In this document: positions 6,527-12,800 of the stretch, piece after piece
Position numbering within the stretch: the first letter of the stretch is position 1
Layout: each line of letters opens with the position of its first letter
NCBI GenBank assembly: GCA_002371495.1
Contig: DFIX01000044.1
Coordinates: 1-14,767 of the forward strand
Origin: Eggerthellaceae bacterium UBA3686
GTDB taxonomy: Bacteria > Actinomycetota > Coriobacteriia > Coriobacteriales > Eggerthellaceae
DNA: 14,767 nt
Direction: 5' to 3'
Position numbers and translations under genes: made by a program
The notes under the pieces: model-generated
What the model was told of the DNA's origin: nothing
Databases searched by the model: none
What the model saw: only the letters and a program-made list of their open reading frames with translations

Positions 6527-6820
6527 ATGAGCGGAATCGACATCGTGGGGCCGGCCGTTTACCTGATCGGTATGAACCTCATTGCATTCGCCCTCTTCGG
6601 ATACGATAAAAGCTGTGCGCAGCGGGGCGCCTGGCGCGTATCTGAGAAAGCCCTCATGCTGTTCGCGCTGGCAGGGGGAAGCGCAGGAGCGCTCGCGGGC
6701 ATGCGCGTGTTCCATCACAAAACGCGCAAGCCGCTGTTCGCCATCGGCGTGCCGGCAGCGCTCATCGCGCACATCGGCTTGCTTGCCTGGATCTGCGTGA
6801 CCGTTGCGCTGGGACGTTAG
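6527..6820 (+). CDS. DUF1294 family small membrane protein
   Basis: A 97-residue protein with three hydrophobic segments (about 8-24, 43-61 and 72-92). It matches the DUF1294 pattern: an N-terminal helix ending in G-Y-D-K (24-27), a basic loop with W36-R-V-S-E-K, then GGSAGALAGM and the signature FHHKTRKPLF before the last helix. The family is widespread and has no established function. The ribosome site AAGGAGG lies 7 nt before the ATG. It diverges from the lipoprotein gene with about 100 bases between the starts, and converges with the GNAT gene 20 bases downstream, where no terminator hairpin is visible. Confidence 0.85.
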   Translation: MSGIDIVGPAVYLIGMNLIAFALFGYDKSCAQRGAWRVSEKALMLFALAGGSAGALAGMRVFHHKTRKPLFAIGVPAALIAHIGLLAWICVTVALGR

Positions 6821-6840
6821 CGCCAGACGAGCTCCTACGC

Positions 6841-7416
6841 CTAAACTGCCAGCTGAAACGCGATACGCGGCGTGCCATCGTGGCAGAAGATGGTACCGCA
6901 GCGCGCAAACCCGGCCTTCTGCAGGGCGCGCTGCATAATCGCGTTGTCGGCATGCGTGTCGATACGCACGTTGTTCGTGCGCGCAAGCGCGAAATCGACC
7001 GCCATGCGCAGGATGCCGCGGGCGCTTCCGTCCGAGGATATGCGGTGGATGACCCCGTACGGCTCGTCGTTGAGCCAGGCACCGTCTTCGATCACCGCAT
7101 ACGTCGGGTCGTCACCTAGCGCAAACATGAACACGCCGCGCAGCGCAGGAGTGTCCGCCACTGCGACACGCGCCCCGCCCGCACGGGAATCTGTTTCGAT
7201 GCTTTGCCCGCACATGCGGTTCTCTGCGCTCGCAGCCACATCATCGCAGACGACGAAGCACTGACCGCGCTCGATATCTTCCGAAACCATCTGGTTCGAC
7301 GGATACCCGTTAATCCACTGCGAGTAGTTCCCGTTTTCCCTCATGATGCTGCGCCCAGCATCGTACAGTTTCATGATGGCGTCTTGGTCTTCGAACGTAG
7401 CGGGCCGAACGTGCAT
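6841..7416 (-). CDS. GNAT-family N-acetyltransferase
   Basis: A 191-residue cytosolic acetyl-CoA-dependent acetyltransferase of unknown substrate. It opens with the usual RPAT-E-D-x-x-A-I-M first strand and helix. The motif A region is V122-I-H-R-I-S-S-D-G-S-A-R-G-I, with SDGSARG as the acetyl-CoA pyrophosphate loop. The late motif T154-H-A-D-N-x-x-M-Q-R-A-L, then GF and C-G-T-I, closes the fold. Residues about 61-92 look like an insertion relative to close relatives I can recall, placed between strands in the N-terminal half. The start at 7416 has GAGGT 5 nt upstream; the open frame continues upstream to 7569 without family sequence. It diverges from the dehydrogenase-fusion gene. Nothing nearby identifies the acceptor. 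Confidence 0.85.
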   Translation of the reverse strand: MHVRPATFEDQDAIMKLYDAGRSIMRENGNYSQWINGYPSNQMVSEDIERGQCFVVCDDVAASAENRMCGQSIETDSRAGGARVAVADTPALRGVFMFALGDDPTYAVIEDGAWLNDEPYGVIHRISSDGSARGILRMAVDFALARTNNVRIDTHADNAIMQRALQKAGFARCGTIFCHDGTPRIAFQLAV

Positions 7417-7754
7417 TGGTACCTCGTAAAACTCATGTAGGTGATGAGCGGCAGGATGGATGGCAGGACGTTCCTGCGACTTCCCCGAGCCGCCCGCGCA
7501 ATAAAAATGCGTCTCTCTAGGCGTAAATCTTGTGCAAGAAGTATAAATGGCCGCAGGCTCCTCGCCCACGATGAGCTACACATTTTACAATCTGAGAAAC
7601 GAAGAAGCTGACGGGCAGTCCCAAGTATCCGGCCTGGCCCTTGAGGCGACCGCTGCAATCCGGGGCGGTCGGCCAAATGCGGGGCTTTCCTGCGCCCAGG
7701 CTGAACCGCAGGTCGCAGCTGCCAGCCAACAGCCCGCCCGAAACGGAGGACCCA
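7417..7754 (+). promoter_or_regulatory. Divergent intergenic region and hairpin-bearing leader of the dehydrogenase fusion
   Basis: This 338-base gap has no convincing gene. A -10-like TACAAT at 7586-7591 would start a + transcript near 7598, giving a leader of about 155 nt; I find no clear -35 hexamer. The leader can form two hairpins: GACCGC at 7648-7653 with GCGGTC at 7665-7670 (11-base loop), and CCTGCG at 7689-7694 with CGCAGG at 7707-7712. Neither matches a riboswitch I know. On the GNAT side a small palindrome (GCAGGA at 7463-7468, TCCTGC at 7472-7477) lies in that gene's upstream region. The ribosome site GGAGGA is at 7745-7750. Confidence 0.3.
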
Positions 7755-10139
7755 ATGAACAAGATGCTCATGCGCGCACAACAGCTGGCAACATCGCAGG
7801 TGCAAAGAGTGCAGCTACAAATGCTTCCCGACGTCCTGGAAGGCGCAGGATGCCTGTACGATGTCGGCGACGTGCTGAAAGAGCACGACGTGCGCTGCGC
7901 CATGGTCGTTACGACGCAGGGCTTCGTAAAGCGCGGGACGCTCGGCCAGTTCCTGAACAACCTGTTGGCCCACGGCATTGCAACGGCAGTGTTCTCGGAG
8001 GTCGTACCTGACCCCGACTTCGAATGCGTCGAGAAAGCGGCGGCGTTCTTCCGCTCGCGCAACTGCGACGGCATCATCGCCATTGGCGGCGGTTCGGTCA
8101 TGGACTGCGCCAAGATTGCCGGCGCCCTCGTCGCGCGCCCGGGCAAGTCGGCGCGCGACCTGATCGGCACCATGAAGGTGCGCAAAGAGACGCCCTTCCT
8201 GGTCGCCATCCCCACGACGGCGGGCACGGGCTCGGAAGTCACGGCGGCAGCCGTCGTGACCGACGCTGAATCGCAGCGCAAGTACGCCATCAGCGACCTG
8301 ATGCTCATCCCCAACGTGGCCGTGCTCGACGCCACGCTGCTGACAAGCCTGCCGCCCGCGCTCACCGCTTACACGGGCATGGATGCCCTGACGCATGCCG
8401 TCGAGGCCTACATCAACCGATTCGGGGCAGCCGAAGCGCGCGATTACGCCCGCGAGGCGGTCGAGCTGATATTCGAGCACCTGAAGCCCTCGTATGACGA
8501 CGGCAAGAACACCGACCACCGCGAAGCCATGCTGACTGCCTCGTACTGGGCGGGCATCGCCTTCACCAACGCCTTCGTCGGGTATGTACACGCACTGGCA
8601 CATGGCATCGGCGGACGCTACCATGTGCAGCACGGCCTGGCCAACGCGGTGTTGCTACCCGTAGTGCTCGAAGAGTACGGCGAAACGGTCGAGCGGCAGC
8701 TGGCCGACCTGGCGGTTGCCATCGGACTCGACGGTGCCAACGACCACGAGCTGGCCGTCGGATTCATCGCCGCGATCCGCAGGCTTTCGGCATCTATGGG
8801 CATACCCGAAACCATCCCCGAGATTCGCCTTGAAGACGTGCCCGAACTCGCCGCCGGCGCCGAAGAAGAGGGAAACCCCGCTTACCCCGTGCCCCAGATC
8901 TGGCACTACGCCACCTTCCAGAAAGTGCTGAGGCGCGTCATGGCGCCCGCGCAGGTTGGCGGCGATGCGGAAGACGCAAGCGGCGCCGAGACCGAAACCC
9001 AGCTTGACGATGCGCCCTCACCCACCGAGTCGGCATCTGGCAAAACGGGGCAATTCCAAGTCGAGCGCGCAGGCGCAGACACGCAGCTGCGAATCACCCA
9101 GGCCGGTCCCCTGCTTGACGACGCAGGCCGCCTGACCACGCTCGGGTACGCCACCTCGCTTCTGCTCGACTACGACCGCAAGCGCATCAAGGCGACGCCG
9201 CTGCGCATTAAGGAATGGGACTACTACCTGGTGAACGACAGCGAATACGCGTTGGCGCTGACCATTGGCGACATGGGCTACGCCGCACTCGTCTCGGCAT
9301 CGCTCATCGACTTCGCGGACGCGAGCTTCACCACGCAATCCACCATGGACCTTTTGCCGCTCGGCCGCTTGGGGCTCCCCCGCTCTTCATCAACTGGCAC
9401 GAGCTCCTACGCCGACAAGCGCGTGAAGATGCGCTTCGATGTAGCAGGGGGAATGCGCCAGCTGAGCGTAAGCTTCGACGACTTCAAGGACGGCCAAACG
9501 CTTGTCGCCGAAGTCGTGCTCGATCGCGAGCCGCGGGATTCGATGGTCATCGCCACGCCCTGGGCCGAAAGCAGCACGGCGTTCTACTACAACCAGAAGA
9601 TCATCGGCATGCGCGCAATCGGCACGTTCGAGCTCGGCGACCTGCGCCATGCCTTCCATGAGGAAGAGGCGCTCGGCTTGCTCGATTGGGGCCGCGGCGT
9701 GTGGACGCGCGACAACACCTGGTTCTGGTCTGCAGCGCAGGGCCGCCAAGACGGGCGCCTCGTTGGCTTCAACCTTGGATACGGCTTCGGCGACACGTCT
9801 GCCGCAACCGAGAACATGCTGTTCGTCGATGGGATCGCACACAAGCTCGGGCATATCGACTTCGGCATCCCCGAGCGCGATCACGCCGGCAAAGCACGCA
9901 CCGTAGCCGAGCGCTTTGACCTTCTGAGGCCCTGGCACATGACCGACGACGAGGGCCGGCTCGACTTGGTGTTCACGCCGAGCGTCGACCGCTGCGACTT
10001 CATGGATTTCAAAGTCGTGAAAAGCGATCAGCACCAGGTCTTCGGCCGTTTCGACGGCACGGTCGTCCTCGACGACGGCTCGACGCTTGACCTGCGCGGA
10101 CTGCAGGGCTTTGCCGAAGCGGTCCACAACAAGTACTAA
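7755..10139 (+). CDS. Fusion: iron-containing alcohol dehydrogenase plus DUF2804 domain
   Basis: A 794-residue two-domain protein. Residues 1-395 are a complete group III (Fe-containing) alcohol dehydrogenase: the NAD(P) loop G111-G-G-S-V-M-D117, PTTAGTGSE, and the four metal ligands D210, H214, H279 and H293 in DALTH, VHALAH and QHGLAN. Residues 396-445 are an acidic, Ser/Thr-rich linker. Residues 447-790 match DUF2804, with G-P-L-L-D-D-A-G-R, K486-E-W-D-Y-Y, F610-Y-Y-N-Q-K, D644-W-G-R-G-V-W and F672-N-L-G-Y-G-F-G-D. I believe DUF2804 is a lipocalin-like domain related to CrtC/AttH, but its function is unknown. Expected reaction: NAD(P)-linked oxidation or reduction of an alcohol or aldehyde, perhaps of a hydrophobic substrate held by the second domain (inference). 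The frame is open throughout. Start chosen at 7755 because GGAGGA lies just upstream. Confidence 0.88.
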   Translation: MNKMLMRAQQLATSQVQRVQLQMLPDVLEGAGCLYDVGDVLKEHDVRCAMVVTTQGFVKRGTLGQFLNNLLAHGIATAVFSEVVPDPDFECVEKAAAFFRSRNCDGIIAIGGGSVMDCAKIAGALVARPGKSARDLIGTMKVRKETPFLVAIPTTAGTGSEVTAAAVVTDAESQRKYAISDLMLIPNVAVLDATLLTSLPPALTAYTGMDALTHAVEAYINRFGAAEARDYAREAVELIFEHLKPSYDDGKNTDHREAMLTASYWAGIAFTNAFVGYVHALAHGIGGRYHVQHGLANAVLLPVVLEEYGETVERQLADLAVAIGLDGANDHELAVGFIAAIRRLSASMGIPETIPEIRLEDVPELAAGAEEEGNPAYPVPQIWHYATFQKVLRRVMAPAQVGGDAEDASGAETETQLDDAPSPTESASGKTGQFQVERAGADTQLRITQAGPLLDDAGRLTTLGYATSLLLDYDRKRIKATPLRIKEWDYYLVNDSEYALALTIGDMGYAALVSASLIDFADASFTTQSTMDLLPLGRLGLPRSSSTGTSSYADKRVKMRFDVAGGMRQLSVSFDDFKDGQTLVAEVVLDREPRDSMVIATPWAESSTAFYYNQKIIGMRAIGTFELGDLRHAFHEEEALGLLDWGRGVWTRDNTWFWSAAQGRQDGRLVGFNLGYGFGDTSAATENMLFVDGIAHKLGHIDFGIPERDHAGKARTVAERFDLLRPWHMTDDEGRLDLVFTPSVDRCDFMDFKVVKSDQHQVFGRFDGTVVLDDGSTLDLRGLQGFAEAVHNKY

Positions 10140-10150
10140 CTCGGTAGTAC

Positions 10151-10203
10151 TGCCAACTTGGGGAGTCTCCCCTTCCTGTCAGGGGAGACTCCCCTTCTTG
10201 TCA
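10151..10203. terminator. 53-bp palindromic element, copy 2, between convergent genes
   Basis: The core stem is 14 bp (10160-10173 with 10181-10194) around the 7-base loop TCCTGTC. The outer arms pair only partly, because the left arm changed at two and the right arm at three positions relative to the perfect copy at 4561-4613. It fills the 74-base gap between the converging ends of the dehydrogenase fusion and the thioesterase, the position expected for a shared bidirectional terminator. Confidence 0.7.
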
Positions 10204-10213
10204 CTCACGAGCG

Positions 10214-10939
10214 TTAGCGCAGTTCAAGGGCGCAGACGAACGAGATGGTGCCGTCTTCGGTGACGCCCTTCGAGAGCACGCGCGTCTCTTCGACGAGCGT
10301 GTGCACTACGAGCGGCTGGCCGGGAAGCGCCTCGTGGCGGTAGTCGATCTGCAGCGTCTTGACAGCCCCTTCGGAGCCAGGGTTCAGCGCGTTCACGGCA
10401 AAGTTCGCGTACATGGCGTTGTTCACATGGCCGTTCAGGTCGATGTCGGTGTAGCTCGGGGTGATGATGCACGTTGGACGATTTCCCTCGTCGAAATCCG
10501 GAGCCTTGCGAATGCGCTTTTCGAACATGCGGTCCTCGCAGAAATCGGTCGGCCCGTGATAGAAATCCTTCGCCGAGCAGAACTTGCGCGTCTGGATGTC
10601 CATGAGCACCCATTCCTGCGAAGCCTTGACCAGCACCTCGCCTTGCTCGTCAGTCATCTCGAAATCACGGATAAACGAGAAGCGCGACAGCGAATGCGGC
10701 CACGTACGCACATTGATCACCTGGAAATGCTTTGGATCATGCACGATTTCCATTTTGGAGCGGACAACAGCCCAGAACACGCCCTGCGCGACCATGCTAT
10801 CGCGTCCGATGCCGATTTCTTCTGCGTGCAGAATAGCCATGTCTTGGAAAATGTCGAGGATCGCCGTGGGCTGCATGCGCCCGTACTGGTCGAAATCCAT
10901 CCATCGAAGCCGATAATCCCTTGTCATCTCGAGCGTCAT
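10214..10939 (-). CDS. Acyl-ACP thioesterase
   Basis: A 241-residue cytosolic enzyme of the FatA/FatB-like acyl-ACP thioesterase family, which releases free fatty acid from acyl carrier protein at the end of type II fatty-acid synthesis. Two hot-dog repeats are visible: the first (about 5-125) opens with R-W-M-D-F-D-Q-Y-G-R-M, the second (about 157-240) carries the catalytic D167-L-N169-G-H171-V-N-N. Length is normal for bacterial members. Two in-frame ATGs lie close together; at 10945 GAGG would touch the start codon, whereas for 10939 it lies 6 nt upstream, so I use 10939. It converges on the dehydrogenase fusion and has its own promoter. The gap upstream (10990-11194) shows no gene. Confidence 0.88.
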   Translation of the reverse strand: MTLEMTRDYRLRWMDFDQYGRMQPTAILDIFQDMAILHAEEIGIGRDSMVAQGVFWAVVRSKMEIVHDPKHFQVINVRTWPHSLSRFSFIRDFEMTDEQGEVLVKASQEWVLMDIQTRKFCSAKDFYHGPTDFCEDRMFEKRIRKAPDFDEGNRPTCIITPSYTDIDLNGHVNNAMYANFAVNALNPGSEGAVKTLQIDYRHEALPGQPLVVHTLVEETRVLSKGVTEDGTISFVCALELR

Positions 10940-10980
10940 GCGCATCCTCGTTTCGTCATAAGGTCAGTGTGCCGCAACGC

Positions 10981-10989
10981 ATTGTACCA
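10981..10989 (-). promoter_or_regulatory. Extended -10 promoter of the thioesterase gene
   Basis: On the minus strand TGGTACAAT is a TGn extension plus a TACAAT hexamer. The predicted transcription start is near 10974, giving a leader of about 35 nt before the ATG at 10939. No good -35 hexamer is seen, consistent with an extended -10 type. Confidence 0.45.
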
Positions 10990-11194
10990 GAGGGCCAGCC
11001 GACGCCTCGTATTCCCAGTTAATCCGCAAACCCTTTTGGAACGAACCGGAATGCCGGCAGACCAGCGGTGATTCCGCCTTTCCCCAGCCCCGCTGTCAGC
11101 TTTGAGTTGCAGGCCATCCTTGAAACCGATTCAGCGGCCCGTCGCGGACCGCGCGAGTTGCGCCCGCCTTCGCTGCGCCCGCATTAACACGGTT

Positions 11195-11764
11195 TCAGAG
11201 CATGCCCAAGCCCTCGAGCAGGACTTTCACGCCAATAGCGATCAGCACAAGGCCACCGGCTATGGTCGAGGGGCGCTCCCAGCGGCTCCCGAACTGATGC
11301 CCGAGCGCTACGCCGCCAAGCGAGATGACGAAGGTGGTAACGCCGATGAGCGCGACCGACGGCGCGATGGCTACGTCCAGAAACGCGAACGTGACGCCCA
11401 CCGCGAACGCGTCGATGCTGGTCGCGACCGCGAGCATGGTAAGCTCGCCCAAACTGACGACAAGCCCTTCGGCCGCTTCCCCGCCCTCGTCGCCGCGCAG
11501 GGCATCCACAAGCATCTTCCCGCCGATGAACGCGAGCAACACGAAGGCGATCCAATGGGCGTAGGCGGTGACGTAATGGGCGAACTGCTCGCCGAGCGCC
11601 CACCCGAGCAGGGGCATGAGCGCCTGGAATCCCCCGAAGAAAAGCGCGATGAGCAAGCCTTGTCGAAGGTCGAAACGCGGCATCGCAAGCCCCTTGCAAA
11701 CCGAGACCGCAAACGCGTCCATCGACAGGCCGACCGCTATGAGGAACAGCTCGAGCAGACCCAT
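11195..11764 (-). CDS. mntP: Manganese efflux pump MntP
   Basis: A 189-residue six-helix inner-membrane exporter that protects the cell from excess Mn2+. The two halves each carry the family's conserved acidic motif, S14-M-D16-A-F-A-V-S and S116-I-D118-A-F-A-V-G, with glycine-rich helices following. Length equals that of known MntP proteins. A charged cytosolic loop (about 90-100, rich in Asp/Glu/Gly) links the halves. The gene starts 12 bases after the nth stop codon, has only a weak AGGCAG ribosome site overlapping that stop, and is likely translated by coupling. I see no manganese riboswitch directly in front of it because nth occupies that space. Confidence 0.93.
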   Translation of the reverse strand: MGLLELFLIAVGLSMDAFAVSVCKGLAMPRFDLRQGLLIALFFGGFQALMPLLGWALGEQFAHYVTAYAHWIAFVLLAFIGGKMLVDALRGDEGGEAAEGLVVSLGELTMLAVATSIDAFAVGVTFAFLDVAIAPSVALIGVTTFVISLGGVALGHQFGSRWERPSTIAGGLVLIAIGVKVLLEGLGML

Positions 11765-11776
11765 GCCGACTGCTGC

Positions 11777-12445
11777 CTATCGCTGCTTCGCTTGCTTGCC
11801 GCACGAGGGGCACAGATCGGCAAGGAAGCACTCGGCGCATTTGGGCCTGCGCGCCACGCACACCTGGCGCCCGAAGAGGATCCACTGATGGTTGACCGGC
11901 CCCCACAGCTCTTTGGGAATGAGCTTTAGCAGGTCTTGCTCGGTTTTGCCTGGGTCCTTAGCCGAACTGAGCTTCAGCATGTGCGCGATGCGAAACACAT
12001 GCGTGTCGACCGCAATGCCCTCAACGATCCCGAAGCCCGCGTTCATGACGATGTTGGCCGTCTTGCGCCCCACGCCCGGCAAACGCTGAAGCTCCTCGTA
12101 GCTTTGCGGCACCTTTCCGCCGAATTCCGAGAGCACCATCTGCGCGCACTTGACGCAGTTGGCAGCTTTGGTACGGAAAAACCCAATCGAGCGCAGAATT
12201 TCGGAGACCTCGGCGACATCGGCGGCGGCCAGATCCTCGATGGTCGGGTAACGCTCCCACAGAACCGGCGTCACCTTGTTCACAGCCGCATCGGTCGTCT
12301 GCGCCGACAGAAGCACTGCGATGGTCAGCCTGAACGGATCTCCGCCAAAATCGAGCGCTGGCTGCGCCTCGGGGTAGTGCTCGCCCATGCGCTCGCATAC
12401 GGCCAGCGCCCGCTCGCGCTTCGATTTCATAGATTCGCGTGGCAT
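11777..12445 (-). CDS. nth: Endonuclease III (DNA glycosylase/AP lyase)
   Basis: A 222-residue base-excision-repair enzyme that removes oxidised pyrimidines and cuts the abasic site. All signatures are present: the helix-hairpin-helix L122-P-G-V-G-R-K128-T-A with catalytic Lys128, the catalytic D147 in V-D-T-H-V, and the [4Fe-4S] cluster Cys196-x6-Cys203-x2-Cys206-x5-Cys212. Length is the usual one. The start at 12445 is supported by GAGGGAGG 6 nt upstream; an in-frame ATG at 12490 would lie upstream of this site and add a non-conserved tail. It is the first gene of the nth-mntP pair. Confidence 0.95.
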   Translation of the reverse strand: MPRESMKSKRERALAVCERMGEHYPEAQPALDFGGDPFRLTIAVLLSAQTTDAAVNKVTPVLWERYPTIEDLAAADVAEVSEILRSIGFFRTKAANCVKCAQMVLSEFGGKVPQSYEELQRLPGVGRKTANIVMNAGFGIVEGIAVDTHVFRIAHMLKLSSAKDPGKTEQDLLKLIPKELWGPVNHQWILFGRQVCVARRPKCAECFLADLCPSCGKQAKQR

Positions 12446-12463
12446 CGCGCCCTCCCTCGTCGT

Positions 12464-12494
12464 CGTGGTGCCATGGTACCACGGGCGCACTGTA
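12464..12494 (-). promoter_or_regulatory. Probable nth-mntP promoter with overlapping dyad
   Basis: On the minus strand a -10-like TACAGT lies at 12494-12489; no clear -35 is visible. The predicted transcription start (about 12482) falls inside a 20-bp dyad at 12464-12483 with half-sites CGTGGTGCCA and TGGTACCACG, matching at 9 of 10 pairs. A dyad over the transcription start is a classic repressor position. The regulator is unknown; a metal sensor would be attractive because mntP is in the operon, but the site does not match an MntR box that I know. Confidence 0.35.
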
Positions 12495-12527
12495 CCGCAA
12501 TCGGCTAGCCCGTAGGTAAATGGCCAG

Positions 12528-12559
12528 AAAAAATCCCACCGCGAAACCGATAGCGTGGG
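12528..12559 (-). terminator. Weak intrinsic terminator downstream of selB
   Basis: Read on the minus strand, CCCAC pairs with GTGGG (12559-12555 with 12539-12535), two more pairs follow past a bulge, and the stem is followed by ATTTTTT (12534-12528). It lies about 240 bases beyond the selB stop codon and just before the nth promoter region, so it could end the selB transcript. Confidence 0.4.
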
Positions 12560-12649
12560 CAGCCTTACCTGTTACAGGGATCAGCCGCCGGTGATTGGCT
12601 GCCTGCGAAATCGTCGGTTGCAGGTTGGCCGGCTCTTCTGAATACCGAA

Positions 12650-12760
12650 GCGTTTCCGCAGATGGGGGCATGACCCGAGCGATTCTGCAGGCACTACTCC
12701 TGAATACTTATATAGGTTAGCCGAAGCCAAGCGAGGGCGCGCGCCCATCTGCGGAAACGC
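12650..12760. repeat. 17-bp perfect inverted repeat with 77-base spacer in the selB-nth gap
   Basis: GCGTTTCCGCAGATGGG at 12650-12666 is repeated inverted at 12744-12760. The spacer (12667-12743) holds an A/T-rich patch (TACTTATATAGG) unlike the surrounding G/C-rich DNA. I see no target-site duplication, transposase fragment or T-run. The rest of the 355-base gap between nth (12445) and selB (12801) holds the nth promoter, the weak terminator and a short inverted pair at 12558-12564 and 12597-12603. I find no gene or tRNA in it. Confidence 0.7.
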
Positions 12761-12800
12761 GATGGGACGGCTTCAGCTAAACCGGTTCGCCTCTTCGGCT

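Noticed and set aside
6425..6772. N-terminal extension of the lipoprotein frame by 116 residues.
   Set aside because: It would bury the signal peptide and overlap the DUF1294 gene; the start at 6424 has a good ribosome site and begins the signal sequence.
7641..7754. N-terminal extension of the dehydrogenase fusion by 38 residues.
   Set aside because: No ribosome site at 7641, no family similarity, and GGAGGA stands directly before the ATG at 7755.
11127..11198. TGAAACCG and CGGTTTCA, an 8-bp inverted pair downstream of mntP.
   Set aside because: Short, widely spaced, partly inside the coding end and without a T-run; likely chance.
12446..12800. A possible selC (tRNA-Sec) gene next to selB.
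   Set aside because: I found no TCA-anticodon stem, no GGTTCGA-type T loop in a cloverleaf context and no CCA end on either strand.
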